DNA from: Chitinophagales bacterium
GTDB taxonomy: Bacteria; Bacteroidota; Bacteroidia; Chitinophagales; Chitinophagaceae
Direction: 5' to 3'
Assembly: GCA_021323755.1 (NCBI GenBank)
Contig: JAJPKJ010000062.1
Location: 1-64,000 of the forward strand
Length of the DNA: 64,000 nucleotides
In this document: piece after piece, positions 1 through 10,830 of the stretch
How positions within the stretch are numbered: the first letter of the stretch is position 1
How the letters are laid out: every line of letters starts with the position of its first letter
Position numbers and translations under genes: made by a program
The notes under the pieces: generated by a model
Told to the model about the DNA's origin: nothing
Database searches by the model: none
What the model saw: only the letters and a program-made list of their open reading frames with translations

Positions 1-14
1 CTCAAATAAAACAA

Positions 15-326
15 TCAGGCCTGGGCAGTAGGTCCTCCAAAATTCAACGGAAGCTGAACGTCTTCCAAATCCTGTATTTTCCCATTTGTAGATTCAAAGC
101 GGGATATATTTTCTGTAAGCGCCTTCATAAAACGTTTTGCATGCTGGGGCGTAAATATGATCCGCGATTTTACTTTGCTCTTGGGGGTACCTGGCATCAC
201 ATTTACAAAGTCTATTACAAACTCAGCATGTGAATGGGTGATAATGGCAAGATTTGCATATTCACCTTCTGCCACCTGCTCGCTTAATTCAATATTTAGT
301 TGATTATTGGGTTGTTGATCCGGCAT
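15..326 (-). CDS. DUF3467 family protein
   Basis: 103 aa; IITHSHAEFVIDFVNVMPGTPKSKVKSRIIFTPQHAKRFMKAL is typical of the DUF3467 family. Confidence 0.8.
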   Translation of the reverse strand: MPDQQPNNQLNIELSEQVAEGEYANLAIITHSHAEFVIDFVNVMPGTPKSKVKSRIIFTPQHAKRFMKALTENISRFESTNGKIQDLEDVQLPLNFGGPTAQA

Positions 327-420
327 AAAAACATTTTAAAAATGAAGCACGAAAATTAGTTTATTCTTCAATAATAAAAAATTTATCTGCCATGATATAA
401 CCCCATTGCAGTCAATAAAA

Positions 421-454
421 GAAAAGACCTGTTCAAAATGGAACAGGTCTTTTC
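421..454 (-). terminator. Rho-independent terminator downstream of the SusC/SusD/DUF1735 operon
   Basis: Perfect 14-bp inverted repeat GAAAAGACCTGTTC / GAACAGGTCTTTTC with 6-nt loop; followed on the - strand by TTTTATTG. Confidence 0.85.
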
Positions 455-478
455 CTAAATCTATTTTCTTGAGTTAAT

Positions 479-1408
479 TTATCTAGGTCCCAGATAAATT
501 AATGTATCATAAATCATCTGATTAGGTCTTCCATTTTGCGACATGATATATGCCATATAGATATTGCCTGTAGCAGCATCCCAGCCACTATTGGTCACCG
601 CCGGATTCAAAGTGAAAGCTCTGTTTCTTGCATCTGGGGTAAGGTTAACAATACTCGATAAAAGATCAGTAGTTGGATCAAAAATATAGTTCGGAGTTGC
701 CGCGCCAAAACCCAATGGATTTCCGCTCGGATCAAATCCAACCTGAGCATAACCACCTGCATTCAACAGATCTGAATTTCCACCTGATGTTTCAAATGTT
801 ACACTTGACGGCCATGTGAAAGTCAGTCCATCGGCAATATTGTATGCCCCCCAACCTACCGTTTCTTCAGTAAGGCTGTAGGTACCATCATACTTATTTT
901 TCAATACCACGCTAAGCAATAGATGATTGTATTGCTCAATAGGCAAAGACGCCTGAGAAATGGTGATGGGCAAAATGTACGCTGTTGACAGATCCAATTT
1001 AGTAAAATCAAATGTTACATTCATACTATCCAGTCTCTTTCCGGCAGGAATGGTAAGGTTCCAGCCAGAAGTTGTATAAACACTATCCGGAAGTAACACA
1101 TATGATGTTCCATTGTTGGCGTTATATTGATTCAGATACGCGGTATCCAAGCTCAAGGTCGCCGTATTTGCCTTATTTGGTATTGAAGGAGAGGCAACAT
1201 CTACATAAACTGGTATTGATGTTGTCGTTACTGTAGCATCAAAGCTAAATGTGACTACCCCATTATTGTTGGTAGCAGCCAAAGGCAAATCCACAGATGC
1301 AGCAGCTGCGGCAAAATCTGTATAATAAGCTCCATTTTTTAAACATGAGCTCATTGCAATCATGCCAGTTACTAGAGTTGCAATGCCTATGATTTTATTT
1401 ATTTTCAT
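479..1408 (-). CDS. DUF1735 (BT_3987-like) domain surface lipoprotein
   Basis: Lipobox SSCLKNG near the N-terminus; LSLDTAYLNQYNANNGTSYVLLPDSVY pattern of DUF1735; directly downstream of SusD. Confidence 0.75.
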   Translation of the reverse strand: MKINKIIGIATLVTGMIAMSSCLKNGAYYTDFAAAAASVDLPLAATNNNGVVTFSFDATVTTTSIPVYVDVASPSIPNKANTATLSLDTAYLNQYNANNGTSYVLLPDSVYTTSGWNLTIPAGKRLDSMNVTFDFTKLDLSTAYILPITISQASLPIEQYNHLLLSVVLKNKYDGTYSLTEETVGWGAYNIADGLTFTWPSSVTFETSGGNSDLLNAGGYAQVGFDPSGNPLGFGAATPNYIFDPTTDLLSSIVNLTPDARNRAFTLNPAVTNSGWDAATGNIYMAYIMSQNGRPNQMIYDTLIYLGPR

Positions 1409-1460
1409 GAAGTTTTTATTTAATATTCAAAGTAATTATTTTTTGATTCCATTTAAATGT

Positions 1461-3038
1461 TTACGGCATCCAGAAGATCTTATCATTAAAAACATCAATA
1501 GTTGGTCCACCAGCAGCTTTCCACGCAGCTCCATTACTGGTGCTTTCTTCTGTTGGATAAAAGTATCTGAATGGGGCATGAGGCGCAACATTTGATGGCG
1601 AAATAGAAACAGGAACGATCGGATAACCTGAATCCATATTAGGGTCGAATGTTCTTCTCCAGTCATTGAATGCTTCAACTGTGCTGATACCGTTCAGGGC
1701 AGCCCATTTCTGCGTAATGATGGTATGTATAAGACTATCAGAACTTGCAGAAGTTGGGAATGTTACAAAACTGGTATTTGCCTGACCATAGTAAGTAGCA
1801 GCATATGTGTCAGCGCTGGCTGTACTTCCGCCTACATTGAGATATTCAAAAGAAGCGGTTATACCTTTTTGATAAAGTGTCTGCGCAGCTGACGCACCAC
1901 CTGCTAACCAACCACGTACGGTCGCTTCAGCCTGAATGAAATAGCTTTCAGCAGCTAACATGAATACCGCAGATTGTGTAGGTCCCTGAGCTAGTCCCGG
2001 TCCGATTCCTGATCCACCAGGAGCAGGAAGTGAATTTTGACTTCCCAGATAATTCGCTAAATAATCGTTATTGGTAAGTGGTAAAGAAACCGTGCTATAA
2101 CTTGGATTGGTTGGATTTTGTCCTCTCTGGCAATAAAAATAACCCAGACGCGGATCATTGCTTTGTTTGTAAAAATCAATCGCCGTCTCATTGCCAACAA
2201 TAAAGGTAAAGGATCCGGCAATAGCGCCTGAAGGAGTTACCCCAAATCCACCCCACATTGGGCTTGGTTGAGATGCTGAATATCCTGGATTAACCAAGGC
2301 ATCAGAAGTCAAATATCCTACTGAAGCTGTGCTTGCTGCTTCAGAACTCAAATAGGCAGCTTTAGAAGTAACAGCTGCTTCCTGAACCAGTAATTTCAGC
2401 TTTATTGTATTTGCCAGTACCAGCCATTGATTCATATTTCCAGTAAACATGATATCATCAGAAGCTGGGACAGAAACATCACTATTTCCTAGATTGGCTT
2501 GAATGCTGGAAATAGCAGCATCAAGTTTTGCAACAAGGCTATCATAGATATCACTACCATTGTCATAAGAAGGTGAAAAATTACCAGACCCTTTAAGTGC
2601 CTGCGTATAAGGAACGTTATTGTAATTATCAACCAGACCCTTAAAGCAAACAGCTTCAAGAATATTTGCAATGGCATTGTAGTTCGCCTGTTTTGGATCA
2701 CTGGTTTCTGATATAATGAAGTTCAAATTTGCCAATACACCATAGTAGTCATCCCAATGTTCCGGGCCACCAGATGACAGCACGTAGTTCTGAACACTGG
2801 AAACGAATGAATAACCCGGAGCATAGTTCCAGTATCCCATCCAGGCAGCTTCAGACTGATAGCTTGTACCATTGGTAATGTTGATGATGCTTGTTAAAGT
2901 TCCCGGCAACACCAACTGCGGAGTTGCTGCGGAACTTGTTGGCGAGTTAGGGTTATTCTGCAAGTTGCTCAAAAATCCCTTTTGACAACTGCTGATCCCT
3001 ACTGCGGCTATTATGAAGAGAACAATTACTTTTTTCAT
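1461..3038 (-). CDS. SusD/RagB-family nutrient-binding outer membrane lipoprotein
   Basis: Lipoprotein signal ISSCQKG; PNSPT, YIQAEATVRGWL and WAALNGISTVEAFNDWRRT motifs; downstream of SusC. Confidence 0.85.
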   Translation of the reverse strand: MKKVIVLFIIAAVGISSCQKGFLSNLQNNPNSPTSSAATPQLVLPGTLTSIINITNGTSYQSEAAWMGYWNYAPGYSFVSSVQNYVLSSGGPEHWDDYYGVLANLNFIISETSDPKQANYNAIANILEAVCFKGLVDNYNNVPYTQALKGSGNFSPSYDNGSDIYDSLVAKLDAAISSIQANLGNSDVSVPASDDIMFTGNMNQWLVLANTIKLKLLVQEAAVTSKAAYLSSEAASTASVGYLTSDALVNPGYSASQPSPMWGGFGVTPSGAIAGSFTFIVGNETAIDFYKQSNDPRLGYFYCQRGQNPTNPSYSTVSLPLTNNDYLANYLGSQNSLPAPGGSGIGPGLAQGPTQSAVFMLAAESYFIQAEATVRGWLAGGASAAQTLYQKGITASFEYLNVGGSTASADTYAATYYGQANTSFVTFPTSASSDSLIHTIITQKWAALNGISTVEAFNDWRRTFDPNMDSGYPIVPVSISPSNVAPHAPFRYFYPTEESTSNGAAWKAAGGPTIDVFNDKIFWMP

Positions 3039-3085
3039 GCACTTTATTTTATAATTTTTTAAATTATTTTTTTTAAGCTCCAGGT

Positions 3086-6000
3086 TTAAAATGTAAAGGT
3101 TAATACACCCGTAAATTGTCTTGTTGGAGGCAATTGATAGTAGGTATTGTAACCTAAACCATTAGCATTGCTAGCATTGAATTCAGGATCCGTAAAATCA
3201 TTTTCTTTAGGTCTGAACATCGCTACGTTATTACACAAAACTGTAAGCTTAATGCCCTTAAACACTTTTTGGCTGCTTGCACTCAAAAGTCTTGTAAAAT
3301 CATAAGCCAAACTAATAGTGCGTATTTTCCAGGCTGCCGCATTTTCTACGTAAGCACTACCAGCACTACGATACTGTGAAGAAACCCAGAAACCGAGATT
3401 TCCATCTTGCGTATACACTGTTGTATTCGTTTGGTATTTACCATTAACCAAAATCTCTGAATTTGGATAAATAAAGTTCTGACGACCATTTGCTGCAGAG
3501 TGTGCAGAAGCGCCGGTGAAATCAAGATTCAATTCGGCATTGTTGTAGAAAACATAACCGCCGCGGTAGTCGCCGATAACATTCAAAGTAAAATCTTTAA
3601 AATTTAAAGTACTTGTCAATCCTAAAATATACTTTGGAGTTGTGCGTCCAACGGGTATAAAGTTAGGTCCCAATTGAGGATATCCCTGGGAATTAACCAC
3701 CACTTTACCATTAGCAGAATCGCGAATAAAATCCTGAACAAACATCTGAGGCATTGTCATACCCACGATCGCTTCGTTGCTGTTTCCCATGCTTGCTTCA
3801 GTGACTTTATTATCGCCACTTCCATATAATGATTTCACAGTAGTTGTCTGGATCGCCAGATTTGCTCCGATATCCCATCTAACATTTTTAGATTGTACCG
3901 GTTTCACATGAACGTCAAACTCAAGACCAGTTGAATTGGTATTAGCAGCATTTACGAAAGCTGAACTAAATCCTGTTGAGGTACTAAGTCCGACAGGGAA
4001 CAACTGGTTATAGTTATTATCAAAATAATATGTCGCGCTAAAGGTTATTCTGTTTCTTAGGAAATACAAGTCGATACCAACTTCTTTTTCCTTTGTAGCT
4101 TCCGGAACATTGGAAGGGTTGTTATACGTCCCGTTCAATGCCAATGCTGCCAGTCCCCCATATGGATAAGGGGAAGGAACCTGGAATGTATTTACCGTTG
4201 CATAAGGACTCAAGGTAATTTGACCTGTTTTGCTATAAGCCCCTCTAATTTTTGCTAAAGACAATACATCGCTGTTCTTCAACGCTGGTATTGCTTCCGA
4301 AACAACAAAAGACGCATCTATTGCATACACACTGTAGCTATTATGCCCAGGAGCCAGAAGTGATGAGTAGTCTTTTCTGAAGTTTCCATGAAGGAAAAGT
4401 AGGTCCTGATATCCGAGAGCCAGATCAGCATATCCACTGATCAAACGATTGTCAGAAACACCCTGGATTCCACCAGAGGAAGTAATTGGTCCACCAATTT
4501 CAGGAATTCCATAGCTGTAAGCAATATTATATACTCCTGGCAGGGTAAGACCACTTGTCTGTGTTTGTGGTCCTTTACCGCTTAGGTTATTACCCACACC
4601 TGCTCCAACACCCTGCACCTGTTCATTGAGATATCGGTCCCAAATGGTGCTACCAGCAATTAATGTTGCAGATATATCTCCAAATTTGCGCTGGAATGTC
4701 AGGAACACGTCTTGTTGAATTCTTTTCTGGAGTAGCGCATCATCTTCTAATGCACCGGCAATATTTCCACTTGCAGGAGTACCATAAACCGGAGGTCCGT
4801 AAGCGGCAATTGCATATGGTGTGAATATAGCAGCATTTCTATAGTATTTATTTACCGTGCTGCTTACCAATGCTCCTAAACGGTATGTGGCACTAAACCA
4901 ATCAGTTGGTTTAACTGTAGCAGCCAATACACCCTGAATATTATCTTGTTTTGAAATATTTCTTGAATTATCAACCTGCCACCAAGGGTTTATATAATAG
5001 GCATTGTAATAATTGCTCAGGTTCCCAAAAGAATTCGGATCCTGCCAATCCTTTAACTTACCGATTGGTATATTAGCAGGGGTGTTCAACAGTGTCCAGT
5101 AAATTGGCCAACCTGCAGTAATATCGTTTCCCACTGTATTGCTGTATTTATAGCTATAGTTCATGGAAAATGTATAACTGAAAATACCAAAAGTACGCAC
5201 GCCACCAAAACGGACGCTTGCTCTCTTAGATTGGTCTTTAGGCACTGTTCCATTAACATTTACAAATTGTAACCCTACAGAATTTGAATTTTTTACATCT
5301 CCGCTGGAAATGGATACATCCGTTTGGGAAGTAACTCCCGTTGTGAAGAATTGTCTTCTGGGGTCAACCGATTGTGGTTCGAAAGGAACGGTATCAACAG
5401 TTCCGTTTTGAGTAGGAACGCCTATCCATGCATTGGCTGGATTGCCATCAAATGCAGGACCGTACTGTTGATTCTCGAAAGGGATATAGTTAGTAAATCC
5501 GGTATATGGGTTTGTCGCTGAAAACTGATATGGTGTACCAGCAAAGAATGTACCCTGCTCACCACCATAACCGGAAAACGTAGTCTGCAATTTTGGAAAA
5601 TAAGCCAGCTTTTCTAAAGTCCCTGTTTGCGCAACTGTAACGGAGGGCTTACCATTTTTTGAGCCTTTTTTAGTGGTAATGATCATAACCCCGTTAGTGG
5701 CTTCTGAACCATAAAGTGCAGCCGCGGTTGCTCCTTTTAATATAGATACATTGTCTATATCTTCAGGATTGATCGTAATTAAGAAATCGCTTCTTACTTC
5801 CAAGCCATCAACGATCATCAAAGGCTGGTTATCTGAAGAAATATGTCTTTCACCACGTAACTGAACTCTTATTTGAGGATCTACCCCGTTGTTGATCACA
5901 CTTATTTGCGCCCCGGAAACCTGCCCCATCAATCCCTGGGCCACATTCACCGGTTTTGCAACATTCAATGCTTCGGAATTTACCGTAGCCGTGCTGTAAC

Positions 6001-6352
6001 CCAATGCTTTGGCCTCTTTCCTGATACCCAAGGCAGTTACAACGACTTCTGTAAGTGTCCCTTCTGTACGCCTGATTGAAACATCAAGCACACCAGGTCC
6101 GGTTACTGCAATTTCTTTGGTAGTAAGTCCGGTACCAGAAACAACCAATGTTTCTCCTGCATTCGCTTTAAGTCTGTAAAATCCATCGGCATCCGCAGCG
6201 GTGCCAATTTTTGTGCCTTTAATTCTAATGGAGGCATATGGAACTGGTTGTCCTTGTTGATCAGTTACTCTTCCGGTAACTTCTTTGGTTTGTGATAGTG
6301 CTGTCAAATAAAATAAAACCAGCACTGCAAACAGCGATAGAAATTTTCTCAT
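3086..6352 (-). CDS. SusC/RagA-family TonB-linked outer membrane protein
   Basis: Carboxypeptidase-D regulatory-like domain, plug domain (PLMIVDGLEVRSDF...GATAAALYGSEATNGVMIITTKKG), C-terminal beta-barrel. Start placed at internal ATG (6352) before MRKFLSLFAVLVLFYLTALSQ signal peptide; the 6409 start is unlikely. Confidence 0.92.
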   Translation of the reverse strand: MRKFLSLFAVLVLFYLTALSQTKEVTGRVTDQQGQPVPYASIRIKGTKIGTAADADGFYRLKANAGETLVVSGTGLTTKEIAVTGPGVLDVSIRRTEGTLTEVVVTALGIRKEAKALGYSTATVNSEALNVAKPVNVAQGLMGQVSGAQISVINNGVDPQIRVQLRGERHISSDNQPLMIVDGLEVRSDFLITINPEDIDNVSILKGATAAALYGSEATNGVMIITTKKGSKNGKPSVTVAQTGTLEKLAYFPKLQTTFSGYGGEQGTFFAGTPYQFSATNPYTGFTNYIPFENQQYGPAFDGNPANAWIGVPTQNGTVDTVPFEPQSVDPRRQFFTTGVTSQTDVSISSGDVKNSNSVGLQFVNVNGTVPKDQSKRASVRFGGVRTFGIFSYTFSMNYSYKYSNTVGNDITAGWPIYWTLLNTPANIPIGKLKDWQDPNSFGNLSNYYNAYYINPWWQVDNSRNISKQDNIQGVLAATVKPTDWFSATYRLGALVSSTVNKYYRNAAIFTPYAIAAYGPPVYGTPASGNIAGALEDDALLQKRIQQDVFLTFQRKFGDISATLIAGSTIWDRYLNEQVQGVGAGVGNNLSGKGPQTQTSGLTLPGVYNIAYSYGIPEIGGPITSSGGIQGVSDNRLISGYADLALGYQDLLFLHGNFRKDYSSLLAPGHNSYSVYAIDASFVVSEAIPALKNSDVLSLAKIRGAYSKTGQITLSPYATVNTFQVPSPYPYGGLAALALNGTYNNPSNVPEATKEKEVGIDLYFLRNRITFSATYYFDNNYNQLFPVGLSTSTGFSSAFVNAANTNSTGLEFDVHVKPVQSKNVRWDIGANLAIQTTTVKSLYGSGDNKVTEASMGNSNEAIVGMTMPQMFVQDFIRDSANGKVVVNSQGYPQLGPNFIPVGRTTPKYILGLTSTLNFKDFTLNVIGDYRGGYVFYNNAELNLDFTGASAHSAANGRQNFIYPNSEILVNGKYQTNTTVYTQDGNLGFWVSSQYRSAGSAYVENAAAWKIRTISLAYDFTRLLSASSQKVFKGIKLTVLCNNVAMFRPKENDFTDPEFNASNANGLGYNTYYQLPPTRQFTGVLTFTF

Positions 6353-6381
6353 GTGACTGATAGTTTGGTTTATAGAAGCTG

Positions 6382-6410
6382 TAAATATAGGAACTTTTAA
6401 TTTTTTCAAA
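6382..6410 (-). promoter_or_regulatory. Bacteroidota-type promoter for susC
   Basis: On - strand: TTTG (6410-6407), spacer about 17 nt, TATATTTA (6389-6382, close to TAnnTTTG), upstream of ATG at 6352. Confidence 0.5.
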
Positions 6411-7097
6411 AAAAATGTTAAAAAAATAGTCCCTTTTTGATGGTAGACAACCTTTTTTAATAAAATGCTGCAATTGTGTTAAAAGATTTTGGCAGTTGAT
6501 CGCTGGATGAAAATTTATTCAGATTTTTTATTTCCTTATACCTGATCTAAACTGAATCAAGCGAAATTTGAGGGATAAATCACCTTATACTGGTCGAAGC
6601 TAAACCTCAGATAAAATCCTTTTCCCAGGTTGGATTCGGATTTTCGGCATTTCCCTGAACCAGCGGATAATATTTCAATTCCTGTGTATACAATATATAT
6701 ACTATAATGCCAAAGCGGTATTTCGATGCCCGCATATTCACAAACCTTAATCCAATGCTTTGTTTCGATCTCTGTCAATTGCCAATTCCCCTAATCAGTA
6801 AAAACCTGGATTGATATTTATGTAGTCTTTCGCGGAGATTTGTCAGCCCATTTGCTGGTATCACAATTAAATGATACGGCTGAACTTGATTTTGAATTGA
6901 ATTTGAAAAATGATAATGGATAACGTTAATGCCTACCTGAAAAACGCTCATAGCAAAACGCAGTACTAGCTTTTCTCTCAGTCAGTCAGCTTCGCTTATA
7001 CGTTGGTTTGAAAAATCCGGAATTAAAAACAGGCAAGAACAACCTGGTATTATTTGGACATTATCGCATTATCACATTTTCACATTAGTTTTGCTCC

Positions 7098-7973
7098 ATG
7101 CAAATTTTAGACGGACTGCTAATATCGCAACACATTAAGGACGCACTTAAACTACAGGTTGCGCAACTGGTCACCGAAGGAAAAAAAGTCCCGCATCTCG
7201 CAGCGGTTTTGGTTGGCAACAATGGGGCAAGTGAAACTTATGTAAATGCAAAAGTAAAAGCTTGCGCGGAAACAGGATTCAAATCCACATTAATCAGATT
7301 AGAAGATACGATCAGTGAGAACAGATTGTTGAATGTGATCGGGGAATTGAATACAGACATCGATGTGGATGGAATTTTGGTTCAGTTGCCTCTACCAAAA
7401 CATATTTCCGACGAGAAAGTAATCAATGCCATTGATATTTCAAAAGATGTAGATGGGTTTCATCCGATAAGTATTGGGAAAATGGTTCAGGGAATATCAA
7501 CTTTTGTTCCCGCGACGCCGCATGGTATCATGCTCTTACTGGAGCATTATAAAATTGACACGCGCGGCATGCACGCAGTGGTTGTTGGGCGAAGCAATAT
7601 TGTCGGTCGCCCGATCAGCATCTTACTCAGCAGCAATACGAATCCCGGTAATTGCACCGTTACCATTTGTCATTCGCAAACAAAAAATTTGCGCGAATTG
7701 TGTTTGCAGGCAGATTTGATTGTAGCCGCATTGGGCAAGCCCGAATTTCTCACTGGCGATATGGTAAAAGAAAATGCGATCATCATTGATGTTGGAATAA
7801 CCCGCGTTCCTGATGCTTCAAAAAAAAGCGGCTTCGCATTAAAGGGCGATGTGAAATTTTCCGAAGTTGCTCCCAAATGCAGCTATATCACCCCCGTGCC
7901 CGGCGGGGTTGGACCAATGACCATCGCAGCATTAATGAAAAATACATTCAAAGCATGCATCGATAAGAATTAG
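7098..7973 (+). CDS. folD: Bifunctional methylenetetrahydrofolate dehydrogenase / methenyltetrahydrofolate cyclohydrolase
   Basis: [33 protein letters not shown] and [17 protein letters not shown] are FolD signatures. Confidence 0.97.
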   Translation: MQILDGLLISQHIKDALKLQVAQLVTEGKKVPHLAAVLVGNNGASETYVNAKVKACAETGFKSTLIRLEDTISENRLLNVIGELNTDIDVDGILVQLPLPKHISDEKVINAIDISKDVDGFHPISIGKMVQGISTFVPATPHGIMLLLEHYKIDTRGMHAVVVGRSNIVGRPISILLSSNTNPGNCTVTICHSQTKNLRELCLQADLIVAALGKPEFLTGDMVKENAIIIDVGITRVPDASKKSGFALKGDVKFSEVAPKCSYITPVPGGVGPMTIAALMKNTFKACIDKN

Positions 7974-8083
7974 ACTTTTGATACCTGCATTGTTTTTCAA
8001 AGCACCCTTTTATAAATATCAAAGTCTTATTATAACAATTACATTACTGATTCTTACTCCAAAAATCATGAACTTTGCAAAGC

Positions 8084-8731
8084 ATGCAAGTAACAACGCA
8101 AAATAAGAGACAACTGATCCCGGTAATGGAATCTTTTTATACAATCCAGGGCGAAGGTTTTCACCAGGGAAAGGCTGCTTATTTTATTCGCCTCGGCGGT
8201 TGTGACGTTGGATGCGTTTGGTGCGATGTAAAAGAAAGCTGGAACGCCGATATTCATCCAAAAAAAACCATTGAGGAAATAGTCTGCAATGCAAGTGAAA
8301 CAACTGCCAGTTACCAGCTGCCACTTTCCGGAAACGTTGTTGTGATAACCGGCGGCGAACCGTTAATGCACAATTGCACTTTGCTGACCAGCGAACTTCA
8401 TAAAGCAGGTTTTAAAACCCATATTGAAACTTCAGGTTCGCACCCATTAAGCGGCAATTGGGATTGGATATGTTTATCTCCCAAAAAATTCAAAGCTCCG
8501 TTACCGGAAATATTGCCGTTTGCCAACGAGCTAAAAATCATTATCTTTAATAAAAGCGATTTTGAATGGGCAGAAAAATATGCATCACTCGTGCCCGCAA
8601 CATGCAAACTCTACTTACAGCCCGAGTGGGATAAATCATCAATAGTAACTCCGCAAATAATTGAATACATCAAGATACATCCCCAATGGGAATTTTCGTT
8701 ACAGTTACACAAATACATTAATGTTCCGTAA
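8084..8731 (+). CDS. queE: 7-carboxy-7-deazaguanine synthase (radical SAM)
   Basis: FYTIQGEGFHQGKAAYFIRLGGCDVGCVWCDVKESW (CxxxCxxC); ITGGEPLMH. Confidence 0.88.
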   Translation: MQVTTQNKRQLIPVMESFYTIQGEGFHQGKAAYFIRLGGCDVGCVWCDVKESWNADIHPKKTIEEIVCNASETTASYQLPLSGNVVVITGGEPLMHNCTLLTSELHKAGFKTHIETSGSHPLSGNWDWICLSPKKFKAPLPEILPFANELKIIIFNKSDFEWAEKYASLVPATCKLYLQPEWDKSSIVTPQIIEYIKIHPQWEFSLQLHKYINVP

Positions 8732-8794
8732 AAATCAAATTCGGCCACTGAGTGTACTGATAAAAAATTTACCATTGATCCGTAAATATTAGCA

Positions 8795-10702
8795 ATGAAG
8801 AAATGTCCGCTTCTTATATTATTAATCATTGTGCATGTTGCGCACGCACAATATGATCCCGACAAGGTTCAGAAAAAAGCCGCGCAATTATATGCCAAGG
8901 GACTTGATGAGGCAAAACAAAATAATTTTTTAGAAGGAATTAAAATATTACAACAAGCCATCGCAGTGGATAATAAATTTGAAGACGCTTATTTATCCAT
9001 GGCTGGAATCTATGGTGAGTTGAAGGATTATCGAAACGCGATCGATAATTACGAAAAAGCAAGAGCCATAGACAGCGAATATTTTAAGGACTATAATCTT
9101 CCTTATTCCATTAATCTTGCGGGCATGGGAGAATTTGAAAAGGCGCTGGATGCGGTCAATGATTTTTTATCCATCACCAATCTGAATGAGCGAAGCAGAA
9201 AATCTGGCGAGTACCGGCAAAAATGTTATTCATTCGCTGTTGATTATGCAAAAAATAAACCGCAAACAGATTATAAATTCGAACCAAAGAATTTGGGCGA
9301 CAGTGTGAATAGCGGCGTTTCTGAATATTATCCAACCATTACCATTGATGGAAGCAAATTGATCTTTACGCGAAGAGTGAATAATAATAATGAAGATTTT
9401 TTCGAATCAGATTGGAAAAACGATCATTGGTCAAAAGCAAAGAGTTTGGAAGGAAACATCAATACCAATTTGAATGAAGGCGCTCAAAATATTTCGCAGG
9501 ACGGACAATTATTGATTTTTACAGGTTGCAATTTCCCCGATGGTTACGGAAGTTGTGATCTGTACATTTCTTATCTGACTCCCGATGGATGGAGCACCCC
9601 GGAAAATCTTGGCGCGACCATCAATACTGAATTTTGGGAATCGGCGCCATCACTTTCCCCTGACAAAAGAGACCTGTATTTCGCCAGTCGTAGAACAGGT
9701 GGTTATGGAGGCAGTGATATTTATGTTAGCCATCGCATGATGAATGGTCAATGGACCGAGCCAGAAAATCTAGGCCCGGAAATAAATACCGTTGGCGATG
9801 AAAGCACCCCGTTTATTCATGCCGATAACCAGACTTTGTATTTCACATCAAGCGGTCACCAAGGCTATGGTGGAGACGATTTATTTGTAACAAGAAAAGA
9901 TGCAAATGGAAAATGGACAAAACCGGAAAATCTTGGTTATCCGATCAACACGATAGAGAATGAAGGGAGTTTGGTTGTTTCTGCCGACGGAAAAACGGCG
10001 TATTATGCAAGCGATCGTGCGGATAGCCGCGGCGGCTTAGACCTTTACACTTTTGAATTACGCAACGACGTTCGCCCTATTCGTACTTTATGGGTGAAAG
10101 GAAAAGTGTTTGATGTAAAAACAAATAAAGGTTTGCCCTCTTCTGTAGAACTCACTGATCTGGCAACAAAACAAATCATCAGCAAAGTGCAAACAAATGA
10201 AACCGGAAATTACCTGGTTACACTTCCGGTTGGAAAAGCTTATGCATTTAATGTGAACCGAAAAGGTTATCTTTTTTTCTCGGATAATTTTTCGCTCACC
10301 CAAGAACAGCCCGATTCAATTTATAATATTGATATTCCCCTCCAACCCATCGAATCAAATGCTGTTATTATTTTGAAGAATATTTTCTTCAATGTTGGCC
10401 GATATGACTTGAAACCTGAATCGCAATTTGAGTTGGATAAAGTTGTTTTATTGATGAAGGAAAATACAACATTGAAAATAGAAATTAGCGGACATACAGA
10501 TAATGTTGGCAAGATCGCAGATAACATGATATTATCGCAGAATCGTGCAAAATCGGTGGTGAGCTATCTTTCATCCAAGGGAATTGAATTGAACAGATTA
10601 TCGTTCAAAGGTTTTGGCGATACAAAACCGATTGCCGATAATAAGACCGAAAACGGTCGCTCTCAAAACAGGCGAACAGAATTAAAAGTGATCAGTCGTT
10701 AA
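8795..10702 (+). CDS. OmpA-family protein with TPR, PD40 (WD40-like) repeats, CarboxypepD-like and OmpA_C domains; PorE-like T9SS component
   Basis: Signal peptide; TPR N-term; repeated W(S/T)xPENLG..INT blocks; C-terminal NxxxVGRYDLKPESQFELDKVV...GHTDNVG...NRRTELKV. Confidence 0.85.
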   Translation: MKKCPLLILLIIVHVAHAQYDPDKVQKKAAQLYAKGLDEAKQNNFLEGIKILQQAIAVDNKFEDAYLSMAGIYGELKDYRNAIDNYEKARAIDSEYFKDYNLPYSINLAGMGEFEKALDAVNDFLSITNLNERSRKSGEYRQKCYSFAVDYAKNKPQTDYKFEPKNLGDSVNSGVSEYYPTITIDGSKLIFTRRVNNNNEDFFESDWKNDHWSKAKSLEGNINTNLNEGAQNISQDGQLLIFTGCNFPDGYGSCDLYISYLTPDGWSTPENLGATINTEFWESAPSLSPDKRDLYFASRRTGGYGGSDIYVSHRMMNGQWTEPENLGPEINTVGDESTPFIHADNQTLYFTSSGHQGYGGDDLFVTRKDANGKWTKPENLGYPINTIENEGSLVVSADGKTAYYASDRADSRGGLDLYTFELRNDVRPIRTLWVKGKVFDVKTNKGLPSSVELTDLATKQIISKVQTNETGNYLVTLPVGKAYAFNVNRKGYLFFSDNFSLTQEQPDSIYNIDIPLQPIESNAVIILKNIFFNVGRYDLKPESQFELDKVVLLMKENTTLKIEISGHTDNVGKIADNMILSQNRAKSVVSYLSSKGIELNRLSFKGFGDTKPIADNKTENGRSQNRRTELKVISR

Positions 10703-10793
10703 GAACTTGGCATTATTTATTCCAAACAAATTCCTTTACCACCGGGCTTCTCAACGTCCGGTTTTTGACCCCTGCCCTGCACTCGTAAAATTA

Positions 10794-10827
10794 TTTTGGA
10801 ACGAATTTACCTCTTGCCCTATCTTTG
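10794..10827 (+). promoter_or_regulatory. guaB promoter
   Basis: TTTTG at 10794-10798, 21-nt spacer, exact TATCTTTG at 10820-10827, 3 nt before ATG 10831. Confidence 0.6.
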
Positions 10828-10830
10828 CAC

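Noticed and set aside
1436-1678. 80-aa ORF antiparallel frame within the SusD gene, and similar 60-130 aa ORFs nested in large genes
   Set aside because: Fully nested in strongly supported CDSs in other frames or strands, with low-complexity or unnatural composition; treated as chance ORFs (same for 10860-11246, 11469-11885, 29547-30185, 46798-47316, 55378-55797 and others).
6353-6409. Extended N-terminus of the SusC ORF (MKKLKVPIFTASINQTISH)
   Set aside because: Promoter -7 box sits at 6382-6389 inside the extension, and the signal peptide begins at the internal ATG 6352.
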